A stretch of 64,000 nucleotides of DNA from an uncultured Alphaproteobacteria bacterium (GTDB taxonomy: Bacteria; Pseudomonadota; Alphaproteobacteria; HIMB59; GCA-002718135). Numbering within the stretch: position 1 is the stretch's first letter; each line of letters opens with the position of its first letter. Below the pieces are notes generated by a model, which saw only the letters and a program-made list of their open reading frames with translations, had not been told where the DNA came from and did no database searches. Shown in pieces: positions 53,237 through 61,642 of the stretch. The DNA lies in assembly GCA_902537325.1 (NCBI GenBank), contig CACBAT010000003.1:1-64000 (forward strand). The letters are read 5' to 3'. The translations under genes and the position numbers were made by a program.

Positions 53237-54112
53237 TCAAATTTTAAATTTATTATCTTCAATACCAGGAGTAGTAACATTTAATGCAAATAGGCTGCCA
53301 TCATATTTATTTTTACCTGAGTTATTAGCAGTAGTAATAAATAGAGTTTTAAGATCATTGCCGCCAAATACACAATTTGTTACATTTTCAACAGGTAGCT
53401 CGTAAATTTGATCAACCCTGCCTTTTGGATCAATTTTCACAACACATGATCCACCCCAACGACAATTCCAAATAAATCCATCACTATCAATAGTTGATCC
53501 ATCTGGAGCACCTCTATCAAAATTGAAGAAGTTTTTTTTGTCTGACAAACTACCTTCATCTAGGTTAAACTTGTATTCTAGTAATGATCCCTCAGTTGTA
53601 TCGGCAAAATAAAATTTTGTGTTATCTGGACTCCAAACAAATGTATTAGGTATACCAAGATTTGTTTCAACAATATTAACCTTATTATTAGATAGACAAT
53701 ATAAACTACCAGATTTAGCATTTAAAGATTTTGCACTTCCATCTTGATTAAAATTATTTTGCATCGTCCCAAACCAAAGCCTACCTTTAGCATCTGATGC
53801 ACCATCATTAGATCTATTTGTTAGAATATCATCTTCAACATTAATTATTCTTTCATATTTTTTAGATTGAAAGTTAAATTTATTTACTCCATTATTTGAG
53901 ACTAAAGCAATTTCATTCTTTGAGATTATTGACGTCGCTGTTACAAAATCAGGAAAATCAAAAGTTTCTAATTTTTCGTTATCTAAATTAATTCTGAATA
54001 AAACTGATTTTGGTTTAATATCTACCCAAAGTAAATTTTGATCAATGGAAGACCAAGTGATGCCTTCTCCTAAACTATTTTTTACATCTTTATATAATTC
54101 GACCTTACTCAT
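53237..54112 (-). CDS. SMP-30/gluconolactonase-family lactonase
   Basis: A 291-residue six-bladed propeller hydrolase. The metal Glu is in SLGEGITWSS (about 15), the Asn region in SNDGASDAKGRLWFGTM, and the metal Asp in RGAPDGSTIDSDGFIWNC (about 200). Enzymes of this family open aldonolactones made by sugar dehydrogenases. It stands directly before the sugar-acid dehydratase gene, so the two steps are consecutive in a non-phosphorylating oxidative sugar pathway. It is 44 bases after the sterol-desaturase gene in the same direction. Confidence 0.9.
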   Translation of the reverse strand: MSKVELYKDVKNSLGEGITWSSIDQNLLWVDIKPKSVLFRINLDNEKLETFDFPDFVTATSIISKNEIALVSNNGVNKFNFQSKKYERIINVEDDILTNRSNDGASDAKGRLWFGTMQNNFNQDGSAKSLNAKSGSLYCLSNNKVNIVETNLGIPNTFVWSPDNTKFYFADTTEGSLLEYKFNLDEGSLSDKKNFFNFDRGAPDGSTIDSDGFIWNCRWGGSCVVKIDPKGRVDQIYELPVENVTNCVFGGNDLKTLFITTANNSGKNKYDGSLFALNVTTPGIEDNKFKI

Positions 54113-54156
54113 ATTTTAGATCAATATAATAAAAATTAATATTTATGAAGATAAGT

Positions 54157-55161
54157 TTAGAGGTAATGGGCTTTATCTTTGATACGAGCCATTACTTCCT
54201 TAGTAGCTTCTTCAGATCCATCATGGAACGTGCCCATTAATTTATCTAAGAAACTAGTATTTCCACCTGAGTAATTACATTCAAAATATTTATGATGAAT
54301 ATAATGCATATAATCACCTGTTGGAATTGATACACCATTTTTGAAGGTCATTTTTTCATATCCTGTATGTCCAGGTGTAGGTGCTAAACCAGCATGAAAT
54401 ACATGATACATCGCAACAAGAGGATGTGAAGGGATTATCCAATGAACTAAGATACCTGAAAAATAGAGTATATGCTCTATTGGATGCATAGACATACCTG
54501 ACCAAGCACCTGTATTTGTATTACGGTGGTGCACTTTATGTGCAATTTTATAAAGAGGTGCCCAGTGCAATAGTCTATGAGTTAAGTAAAAATGTGCGTC
54601 TCTTATAAATGGAACAAGAAAGAACATAAAACAACAATATATTGGATACGCCTCCCAGCTTACATATGGGATTATTTGGTTTGCAAATGCCCAAAATGTA
54701 ATTACTTCATAAGCTGTCCATAATGGAATAGCACTACAAAAAGTATAGAATAGGTTATCTTTAGTCTGATCATTAAATAAAAAAGTTGAGTTATTTTTTT
54801 CTAGAGGTCGTGGGTTATATTTAAATGAAGTTCCTTGTGTCTTCAGTCTTAAATGAAAGAAGCCTGTCCAAAGTAAAATAATAACTGCATTTCTGAAAAA
54901 TATATAGGATATCCATCCTATTTCAAAAGTCTTCATTGTCTCTAAAGAAGGAGTCAAAAAAAGATATGTAGCAACTGTTATTGCAGCGAAAACAAAAGTC
55001 CATGGAAAAAAAATTCCAGGAAATTTAAAAAAATACTTTAAAAATTTTATCGGGTTAAAAAATATATCTTTAGGTGGGTTAATACTAATTGTGCCAAAAG
55101 GTTTCCAATGGCCTCTTTTATCTCTTGTACCAAAATCATTATCATTTAGTTTATTTCCCAT
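54157..55161 (-). CDS. Sterol desaturase / fatty acid hydroxylase superfamily membrane oxygenase
   Basis: A 334-residue integral-membrane di-iron protein. The histidine clusters of the superfamily are clear: HFYLTHRLLHW (about 190), HKVHHRNTN (about 210) and HYIHHKYFECNYSG (about 285), with several hydrophobic helices between. Family members hydroxylate or desaturate lipids, sterols or other non-polar carbon. It lies in an operon with two MocD/desaturase-type oxygenases and their likely electron-transfer proteins, so it may draw on the same reductase. The substrate is not deducible. Confidence 0.88.
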   Translation of the reverse strand: MGNKLNDNDFGTRDKRGHWKPFGTISINPPKDIFFNPIKFLKYFFKFPGIFFPWTFVFAAITVATYLFLTPSLETMKTFEIGWISYIFFRNAVIILLWTGFFHLRLKTQGTSFKYNPRPLEKNNSTFLFNDQTKDNLFYTFCSAIPLWTAYEVITFWAFANQIIPYVSWEAYPIYCCFMFFLVPFIRDAHFYLTHRLLHWAPLYKIAHKVHHRNTNTGAWSGMSMHPIEHILYFSGILVHWIIPSHPLVAMYHVFHAGLAPTPGHTGYEKMTFKNGVSIPTGDYMHYIHHKYFECNYSGGNTSFLDKLMGTFHDGSEEATKEVMARIKDKAHYL

Positions 55162-55198
55162 GATTCGTTATAGTATATTTTGAGTAAAAAAAAAGAGA

Positions 55199-56215
55199 CT
55201 AAATTGTCGTATCTGGAACCTTCACATCAATAAAATAATTTTTATCTTTAGATTGCTTAAATATTGCTGGGATTATTGATCTATAAGCAGAAATTATTCC
55301 ATTATGAGGTTCTGGCATTTGATTTTTAACTATTTTGTGAAATTTTTTTAAATTATGGCATGGGATTTTTGGAAAAATGTGATGCTCAATATGATACTCC
55401 ATGTTTGAATACAAAAAACTAAAAAAAGGATTCATAATAACGGTTCTTGTACTTTTTCTATGATCTTTAATATTATCAGCTAGTCCAGCATGTTGAGTCA
55501 TGCCGCATATCATTAATATAGTATTACCATAAAATGGAGGTAAAATTATCATTATGATTGGTAGCCATGATTGTAACAAAACTGAACATAAAATTACGAG
55601 CAACCAAAAACTTAAATATAATCTTGAACTATTAATAATTTTTTTTATCTCCTTTTCAGGTACTGTAACTTTTACAACAGGAGTAATTATCCCAAATGAA
55701 TGTTTAATAATTTCAAAATGTGTAAAATGTCTAATTTTTTGAATATTAATTATTGGACCAAGAGGTAAAAAATTTAAAAGAAATCTAATAGGCTCTGTTG
55801 GTTTCGGACTATTATTTTCGTAATCGTACACCTCTTCATGTGTAAATATAGTGTAAGTATGATGATGAAAATGACTCCACTTCCATCTTACTGCTTCAAA
55901 ACCACCGAGTAAAGAAGTTATATGATAAAAAAGTTTATTTAACGCTCTTGTTTTAAAATATGTTTCGTGATTTGTTTCATGTTGAATGCTTATGATTTTA
56001 CAATAGAAAATATTTCCATAAAGCAAAAGAGCAGGTATTGACCATAAAGTACCCCAACTTAGAATACACAGATATCCACTTAATATTAGAGCAACAATAA
56101 ATATGGATATATCTAATAAACCTTTTGTATCAGATCTCTTAGAAAGTTCCTTTAAAGTTTTCTTATCAATTTTTGGTTTATACCAAGTTTTTAAATCAAC
56201 TTCGCCCGCAAACAT
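55199..56215 (-). CDS. Fatty acid desaturase / MocD-type membrane di-iron oxygenase (copy A)
   Basis: A 338-residue membrane protein with three histidine boxes: HETNHE (about 79), HFHHH (about 115) and EYHIEHHIFPKIPCHNL (about 273-289). It also has MTQHAGLADNIKDHRKSTRT, seen in the rhizopine-oxygenase (MocD) branch of the desaturase family. It is a clear paralogue of the gene at 58671 (DLKTWY/DLGKWY start, same box order and length), but its first box has Asn in place of Gly and its loops differ. Copy A sits 3 bases from the PanB-like gene. It could be a sugar or lipid oxygenase, or a demethylase. Confidence 0.88.
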   Translation of the reverse strand: MFAGEVDLKTWYKPKIDKKTLKELSKRSDTKGLLDISIFIVALILSGYLCILSWGTLWSIPALLLYGNIFYCKIISIQHETNHETYFKTRALNKLFYHITSLLGGFEAVRWKWSHFHHHTYTIFTHEEVYDYENNSPKPTEPIRFLLNFLPLGPIINIQKIRHFTHFEIIKHSFGIITPVVKVTVPEKEIKKIINSSRLYLSFWLLVILCSVLLQSWLPIIMIILPPFYGNTILMICGMTQHAGLADNIKDHRKSTRTVIMNPFFSFLYSNMEYHIEHHIFPKIPCHNLKKFHKIVKNQMPEPHNGIISAYRSIIPAIFKQSKDKNYFIDVKVPDTTI

Positions 56216-56218
56216 TAA

Positions 56219-57046
56219 TCAAAATTTTTCTGAAAGCTTTAAAAATTTTTCAAATTCACTTTCATCAATGTTAACTGTGATTTTAGGATCATTAAATTTT
56301 TTGTTTACCGTATCATCGTGAAACTCTTTGAATGCACTTACTCTTTCAGCTTGTAATTTTGCAAATTCTTTTTTAAAATCTCTATAAATTCGCGCATGTC
56401 TTGGAATTTTTCCTTGGGTATATCCGAGTACATCATTAGCAAATAAATATTGCCCATCACATCCAGAACCACTTCCCATTGAGAGAGTCATGATATCAAC
56501 TTTTTTTGTAATAACTTCTGCAACTTTTGGAGGAACTACTTCGAGTTCAACTCCGACAGCCCCCGCTTCTTGTAACTCAAGAGTATGTTCTAAAATTCTA
56601 ATGGCTTTATCAGCAGTTTTACCTTGTGCAACAAATCCTCCAATCCAAGTAGCATTTCCTGGAACTAATCCAACATGACTATTAATTGGAACATACTCAT
56701 CTCTTAATGCTCTAATCCATTTGTAACTCCAATTACCACCATAGATAACATCTGCGCCAATGTCTAAATACTTGTGTGATAGTTTCATTGCTTCGTATTC
56801 AGAAGCTACTCTTACTGCCCCTCCAGATTGCATAAAGCAAGTTGGTGCAGCCTCGCGAATTCGCTTAAGCTCATCAAAAGAATTGTAAATACCAAATTGT
56901 GGTGCATCATGAGAAGTACAAATCATGTCAATGCCAGCCTCTTCAGCTGCTGCAGCTTCGTCAGCATTATGTACAAACATAACACTTAGTTGTCTTTTAC
57001 CTTTGCATTGCAAATAATCGTAAACTGTAAGTTTTTTTCTACTCAT
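56219..57046 (-). CDS. Divergent ketopantoate hydroxymethyltransferase (PanB)-like protein
   Basis: A 275-residue TIM-barrel protein clearly related to PanB. SHVGLVPGNATWIGGFVAQG, LELQEAGAVGVELEVVPPKV (catalytic Glu kept) and GSGSGCDGQYLFANDVLG align with the PanB C-terminal two-thirds. The metal-site motifs are changed: the VGDS segment reads CTSHD, the second Asp (LADLPF in E. coli) falls in FMQSGG, and the Glu of KIEGG is Tyr. Pantothenate synthesis is therefore unlikely. It has a strong GGAGG ribosome site and lies between the Rieske ferredoxin and desaturase copy A. It may be a C1-transfer or aldolase-type enzyme using another keto acid. Confidence 0.78.
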   Translation of the reverse strand: MSRKKLTVYDYLQCKGKRQLSVMFVHNADEAAAAEEAGIDMICTSHDAPQFGIYNSFDELKRIREAAPTCFMQSGGAVRVASEYEAMKLSHKYLDIGADVIYGGNWSYKWIRALRDEYVPINSHVGLVPGNATWIGGFVAQGKTADKAIRILEHTLELQEAGAVGVELEVVPPKVAEVITKKVDIMTLSMGSGSGCDGQYLFANDVLGYTQGKIPRHARIYRDFKKEFAKLQAERVSAFKEFHDDTVNKKFNDPKITVNIDESEFEKFLKLSEKF

Positions 57047-57065
57047 AAAACCTCCAAAAAAATAG

Positions 57066-57383
57066 TTAATCTATCTTAATGAAAATTTTGTTATTATCAA
57101 CTTTAACTGGGTATGTTTTTAAATCCTCACACGCTGGGGGACTTAAGGCTTCACCAGATTTAATATTAAAAATTCCTTGGTGCATTGGACATTCAATTTC
57201 ATCATCCATAACCAAACCATCTTCAAGGTGTACCGCCTCGTGTGTACAAATTCCATCAGTAGCATAAAAACCATCTGTTAGCTTATACACACAAAAAGTT
57301 TTATCTTGATGGTCAAATCTTATGAGATCCTCTTCTTCAATACTATCTGTAGACCCTACTTCAATCCAATTTTCCTCAGACAT
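57066..57383 (-). CDS. Rieske [2Fe-2S] ferredoxin (MocE/NirD-like)
   Basis: A 105-residue soluble electron carrier. The Rieske ligands are C-T-H in DGICTHEAVHLEDG (about 42-44) and C-P-M-H in EIECPMHQGIFN (about 60-63), with the PPACEDLKTYPV tail typical of oxygenase ferredoxins and of MocE. It lies between the ferredoxin reductase and the PanB-like gene and probably passes electrons from the reductase to the membrane oxygenases of the same operon. Confidence 0.93.
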   Translation of the reverse strand: MSEENWIEVGSTDSIEEEDLIRFDHQDKTFCVYKLTDGFYATDGICTHEAVHLEDGLVMDDEIECPMHQGIFNIKSGEALSPPACEDLKTYPVKVDNNKIFIKID

Positions 57384-57435
57384 AAATTGTATATAATATC
57401 TATTTTATGAAAATAAATATAAAATAATCAAAATA

Positions 57436-58665
57436 TTATTTTTGTATGAGTTTATTTAATTTTTGATTTTGGTCTGAGAGAATTTGTTTATCTACAATGG
57501 TATTTTTTTCACTTAATTTAGAAGTAATTCTAATGTCGCGACCAATTTTTCCTGCAATTCCTAGACCACATGCACCTCTTATTATTTTATTTTTTAGAAA
57601 AAAATAAATTACACCATTATTAATATCATTACCTCTTTCAATGATTTCATCATAATCATTACAAATACCAGTCAATTGAAGATTCAAATTAAATTGATCA
57701 GACCACATCCAAGGAATTGAAATATATTCTGTTTTTACTCCGGCAATATTTTTACCAGCACATATTCCATGATTTTGTGCATGTTGATAAGACTCAAGTC
57801 GCATATTTCTTTCATATAATGGATGATAAAAATTAGATACGTCACCTGCTGCATAAACATCTTTAATAGAAGTTTCACAAAATTGATTAGTAACTATACC
57901 ATTATCAAGCTTTAAATTTGTATTTTCAAATAACTTTACAGTCGGTGTTGAGCCTATACCTGCAATTATAAAATCTGTTTCTATTAAAGAATTATCATTT
58001 AATAAAATTTCATAATCGCCATTTTTTTTAGTTATTTTTTCTATCTGTTTAGTTAATATTATTTCATTTCCATGTTCTATATGAGTGTTTTGAACTAAAT
58101 CAGCAATTTGCTTAGGTATAATTCTTCCCATAAGTTGATTACCTATTTCAATAACAATTACTTTCTTTTGAAGCTGAGATAAAGATGAGGCAATTTCTAA
58201 GCCAATGAAACCACCGCCAATAATTGTTATTTTATTTTTATTTGAAACTAATTCTTTAATTTTTTTGGCTTCTTCTAAATTTCTTAGATAATAAATATCA
58301 TTCTTTAAATTATTATCTAAAGTAAGTTTTTTATTTTCAGAACCTGTTGAAATAAGCAGACTATCATAAATGTAAACATCATCATTTTTTGTAAAAAGTT
58401 TTTTATTTTCAAAATCAACTTTAGTAATTGATATATTTTCAAATTCTATATTTTCATTTTTTAATACGTCGCTAGAATGAAAACAAAGATCTTCTTCTTT
58501 TTTTTTATCTAGCAAAAAATCTTTAGATAAAGGAGGTCTTTCGTATGGTAATAAATTTTCTTCACCTAAAATTTTAATATTTGATTTTGAATCATTTTGT
58601 CTGATCTCTCTAGCAGCATAGACTCCGGCTTGACCACCACCTAAAATTATAATGTTATTTTTCAC
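57436..58665 (-). CDS. FAD-dependent ferredoxin-NAD(P) reductase (MocF/rubredoxin-reductase type)
   Basis: A 409-residue reductase of the oxygenase-coupled family. The FAD loop is ILGGGQAGVYAAREI (about 6-20), the NAD loop ITIIGGGFIGLEIASSL (about 147-163), and the second FAD motif VYAAGDVSNFYHP (about 270). The C-terminal reductase domain ends around RDIRITSKL. The start codon is GTG. It is 5 bases after desaturase copy B and 52 bases before the Rieske gene, giving the order oxygenase-reductase-ferredoxin. Together they mirror mocD-mocE-mocF of rhizopine catabolism. Confidence 0.92.
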   Translation of the reverse strand: MKNNIIILGGGQAGVYAAREIRQNDSKSNIKILGEENLLPYERPPLSKDFLLDKKKEEDLCFHSSDVLKNENIEFENISITKVDFENKKLFTKNDDVYIYDSLLISTGSENKKLTLDNNLKNDIYYLRNLEEAKKIKELVSNKNKITIIGGGFIGLEIASSLSQLQKKVIVIEIGNQLMGRIIPKQIADLVQNTHIEHGNEIILTKQIEKITKKNGDYEILLNDNSLIETDFIIAGIGSTPTVKLFENTNLKLDNGIVTNQFCETSIKDVYAAGDVSNFYHPLYERNMRLESYQHAQNHGICAGKNIAGVKTEYISIPWMWSDQFNLNLQLTGICNDYDEIIERGNDINNGVIYFFLKNKIIRGACGLGIAGKIGRDIRITSKLSEKNTIVDKQILSDQNQKLNKLIQK

Positions 58666-58670
58666 TCAGT

Positions 58671-59657
58671 CTAAGCGTTGCTTGGAACAGATAATGGAAT
58701 TTGATAGTCAGGATTTTTTGCTTGTTTTATGAGTGCTGGAATAATTTCTTTATAAGCCCCAAGAAGACCTTTTCTGGCAGGTGGTAATTGATCTTTAATC
58801 ATAGCATGCAGCTTAGGTAAGTTATGTGAGGGAACTTGAGGGAACATATGGTGCTCAACATGATATTCCATATGCCAATATAAAAAACTCAAAACTGGAT
58901 TTAAATATACTGTTCTAGTTGTATACCTATGGTCTCTTATATCTTCTCTAAGTCCTGCGTGTTGAGTAAGACCCATAAGCATAACAAGGGTCTTTCCATA
59001 AAAATTAGGCAATAAAACATATAGAACTGGAAGCCAACTTTGAAAGTAAACTGAAGAAGCTATACTAATTATCCAAATAGAAAGATGACTCCACGCAGAT
59101 AATCTACATTTCCATCTTTCATTTTCCGGAATACAAACTTTCATTATGTCAGTGGTTACACCAAATGCATGTTTTATAGTTTCCCATTGAAGAGAATTTT
59201 TAAAGAAAATAAAACCAGAGAATGGAATGTAATGTGAGAAAAAAACAATTAAATCAGTTGGTTTTTTTACGTGTATTTCAAAATCTACAGGATCATTAAA
59301 TTGAGTGTAAGTATGATGATGATAGTGAGAATATCTCCATCTGATAGGTTCAAAATTATCCATGAAACTAGCAATATAATAAAAGAAATCATTCCAGAAT
59401 TTAGATTTAAAAGCAGTTCTGTGACCAGTTTCATGCCATATAGCATCGCTGCATCCCCAAATATTTCCGTATATTATAAAAAATAATAATGACCACCAAG
59501 TGCCCCAAGTGACATACGCAAGATATCCAAAAAGAAACAGAGATGAAAAATAAATAATCATATGCTTGAAACCCTGCCAATCAGATTTCTTGCATAACTG
59601 CTTGAATTCTTTTTTATCTATATTTGCTCGATACCATTTACCTAAATCAACATCCAT
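58671..59657 (-). CDS. Fatty acid desaturase / MocD-type membrane di-iron oxygenase (copy B)
   Basis: First gene of the eight-gene operon. I start it at the ATG at 59657 (MDVDLGKWYRANIDKKEF), because this matches the start of copy A; the frame extends ten codons further to 59687. It has 328 residues, several membrane helices and the boxes HETGH (about 79), HYHHH (about 115) and EYHVEHHMFPQVPSHNLPKL. LTQHAGLREDIRDHRYTTRT is shared with the MocD branch. It is probably an oxygenase fed by the adjoining reductase and Rieske ferredoxin, acting on a substrate delivered by the divergent ABC importer. A lipid desaturase role cannot be excluded. Confidence 0.88.
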   Translation of the reverse strand: MDVDLGKWYRANIDKKEFKQLCKKSDWQGFKHMIIYFSSLFLFGYLAYVTWGTWWSLLFFIIYGNIWGCSDAIWHETGHRTAFKSKFWNDFFYYIASFMDNFEPIRWRYSHYHHHTYTQFNDPVDFEIHVKKPTDLIVFFSHYIPFSGFIFFKNSLQWETIKHAFGVTTDIMKVCIPENERWKCRLSAWSHLSIWIISIASSVYFQSWLPVLYVLLPNFYGKTLVMLMGLTQHAGLREDIRDHRYTTRTVYLNPVLSFLYWHMEYHVEHHMFPQVPSHNLPKLHAMIKDQLPPARKGLLGAYKEIIPALIKQAKNPDYQIPLSVPSNA

Positions 59658-59792
59658 AATGAAAAAATAGCACTTTTTGATAATCATATAAATATAAAAA
59701 TTGCTTTAAATTGGTAAATAAGTGCGACTATTTTATCTATCAAAAGAAAGAGGGATTTAATTTGTAATAAGATCTTTAATACTTTAATTTAA

Positions 59793-59820
59793 TTGTATTA
59801 TTGATTTATTTACTTATAAA
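59793..59820 (+). promoter_or_regulatory. Probable promoter of the sugar ABC importer
   Basis: TTGTAT (59793-59798), a 16-base spacer and TATAAA (59815-59820) resemble a sigma-70 promoter, placing transcription start near 59827 and giving a leader of about 20 bases with a strong Shine-Dalgarno. The 190-base gap 59658-59847 between the divergent operons also contains TTGTAA at 59762, a second possible -35. Nothing else was recognised there. Confidence 0.45.
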
Positions 59821-59847
59821 TTAATGCATAAATTATTTGGAGGAATT

Positions 59848-60828
59848 ATGAAAAAAATCTTTGCTGTCATTGCTTTATTTTTTGCTTTTGCATCTACTTC
59901 AGCAGTAGCAAAAAATGATTACAGCTGTGATAAGAAATTTATATTTTTCCCAGGTGGTCCTGAAGGTGGACCATTTGGAACTATCGTTTATAATGGTGCA
60001 GTAGCTGCTGCTGAACACACTGGTTGTGAAGTAGATTACTACTGGTCACAGTGGAACTCAGAAATCATGATTAAACAATTTAAAGAAGCTGTTGCTTTAC
60101 AGCCTGATGGAATTGCAATCTATGGTTTTCCAGGAGATGCTGCTATGAGACCTATCATTCAAGAAGCTAGAGAAATGGGTATAGTAATTACTACTATGAA
60201 TACACCTCTTCCTGATCTTGAATCAGAATATAAAACTGAAGGATTTGGTTATGCAGGTGCAGATCTATTCGATGCTGGATTTAATCTAGGTAAAAAAGCT
60301 GTTGAAGTTTGTGGTCTACAAGCAGGAGATAAAGCTTTTATCTGGGGTCTTGCAAGTATGCCAAACAGAGGAGAAAGAACTAAAGGTGCAATAGCTGGTG
60401 TTGAAGCAGCAGGTGTTGAAGTAGTTTATCAAGAAATTCCTGATAATGTAAACTCAGATGCATCTCAAGGAACTCCTATGTACGTTGCTACTTATAGTGC
60501 AAATCCTGATATCAAAATGGCTATTACAGATCATGGTGGATTAACTGCGAGTTTACCAACATATATGAAGGCCGCAGGTCATGGTACTGAAGAAGTATGT
60601 GGTGCTGGATTTGATTTATCAGCTCCAATTGTTGACGGAATTAATTCTGGATACATTGACGTTGTAATTGATCAACAACCATTTATCCAAGGATATATGC
60701 CAATTGTTCAGTTATTCCTAAGTACAAAATATGGAATGGCTGGATTAGCAATGGATACTGGTGCTGCATTTGTTACAGCTGATAACGTTGATGCTGTTGC
60801 TCCATTAGCAGCAGTACAAATCAGATAA
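59848..60828 (+). CDS. Sugar ABC transporter substrate-binding protein (class I periplasmic type)
   Basis: Periplasmic binding protein of 326 residues from the ATG at 59848, which has a TGGAGG ribosome site; an ATG at 59824 would add eight residues before the signal peptide. The signal peptide MKKIFAVIALFFAFASTSAV ends near A-K. The mature part shows FPGGPEGGPFGTIVYNGAVA, LQPDGIAIYGFPGDAAMRPI (ribose/xylose/inositol-binding family) and IDVVIDQQPFIQGYMPIVQL. High glycine and alanine and a strong ribosome site fit an abundant protein. Its ligand is probably a sugar or sugar-like polyol. It precedes an ATPase and a permease. Confidence 0.92.
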   Translation: MKKIFAVIALFFAFASTSAVAKNDYSCDKKFIFFPGGPEGGPFGTIVYNGAVAAAEHTGCEVDYYWSQWNSEIMIKQFKEAVALQPDGIAIYGFPGDAAMRPIIQEAREMGIVITTMNTPLPDLESEYKTEGFGYAGADLFDAGFNLGKKAVEVCGLQAGDKAFIWGLASMPNRGERTKGAIAGVEAAGVEVVYQEIPDNVNSDASQGTPMYVATYSANPDIKMAITDHGGLTASLPTYMKAAGHGTEEVCGAGFDLSAPIVDGINSGYIDVVIDQQPFIQGYMPIVQLFLSTKYGMAGLAMDTGAAFVTADNVDAVAPLAAVQIR

Positions 60829-60842
60829 ATTAAATATTATAG

Positions 60843-60874
60843 CCTGCCTTATTTTATAAGGCAGGTTTATTTTT
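60843..60874 (+). terminator. Intra-operon stem-loop between binding protein and ATPase genes
   Basis: CCTGCCTTA/TAAGGCAGG form a perfect 9-bp stem (60843-60865) with a 5-base loop, followed by TTTATTTTT. The ATG of the ATPase gene begins at 60875, immediately after the T-rich tail. This would partly terminate transcription or protect the upstream mRNA, giving far more binding protein than ATPase and permease, as in other ABC operons. Confidence 0.78.
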
Positions 60875-61642
60875 ATGGCTGAAGAACTCTTAAAATTACA
60901 AAATATTTACAAAAACTTTGGAAATGTAAAAGTTTTAAAAGATGTAAATATCAAAATAAACAAAGGTGAAGTAGTAGCTTTAATCGGTGATAATGGAGCT
61001 GGAAAATCTACACTTATTAAAGTTATAACTGGAGTTCATAGTCCAAACTCGGGAAAAGTTTTTTTTAAAGAAAAAGAAGTACAAATTAAATCAGTTGCTC
61101 AATCAAGAAAAATGGGGATTGAAGCAGTGTATCAAGAAAGAGCATTATGTGATCAGCAAGAATTATACAGAAATATCTTTGCAGGAAGAGAGATTACAAA
61201 TTCATTTGGTTTTTTGGATATAAAAAAACAAAGAAAAGAAGCAGAAAAAATTTTACGCGACTATATAGGCTTTACTTCAAAAGCTATAACAGTTGACTCT
61301 CAAGTAATGGGACTTTCTGGTGGTGAAAAACAAGGTGTAGCTTTTGGTAGATCATTGTATTTTAATTCTGATTTAATCGTATTAGATGAACCAACAATGG
61401 GATTATCGATTCAAGAAACAGAAAAAGTTCTTAATTTTGTAAAAGGTTTAAAGAATGAAAACAAATCTGCAATATTTATCGATCATAATATTATACACGT
61501 ATATGGAGCTGCAGATAGATTTATTATTTTAGATAGAGGTGAGGTTGTTGGGGAATTTAATAAAGAAGATATTTCAAGAGAAGAACTTGTTCAAAAAATG
61601 ATTCAACTTCATGAATCAGGAAAAATAAAAGTGGAAGATTAA
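60875..61642 (+). CDS. Sugar ABC transporter ATP-binding protein (single-domain)
   Basis: A 255-residue ATPase with Walker A GDNGAGKSTLIK (about 38-49), Q-loop YQERALCD, signature LSGGEKQGVAFGRSL (about 149-163), Walker B LIVLDEPTMGLS and switch His in FIDHNI. It has one nucleotide domain rather than the fused pair of RbsA/XylG, matching the FrcA-type half-size ATPases, so two copies would pair in the complex. No Shine-Dalgarno precedes the ATG, because the upstream bases are the tail of the hairpin at 60843. It abuts the permease gene (stop then ATG, no gap). Confidence 0.95.
   Translation: MAEELLKLQNIYKNFGNVKVLKDVNIKINKGEVVALIGDNGAGKSTLIKVITGVHSPNSGKVFFKEKEVQIKSVAQSRKMGIEAVYQERALCDQQELYRNIFAGREITNSFGFLDIKKQRKEAEKILRDYIGFTSKAITVDSQVMGLSGGEKQGVAFGRSLYFNSDLIVLDEPTMGLSIQETEKVLNFVKGLKNENKSAIFIDHNIIHVYGAADRFIILDRGEVVGEFNKEDISREELVQKMIQLHESGKIKVED

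Noticed and set aside
56219-57046. Annotation as a genuine pantothenate-pathway panB
   Set aside because: Two metal-site residues are replaced, panC is absent, and the genomic context is an oxygenase operon.
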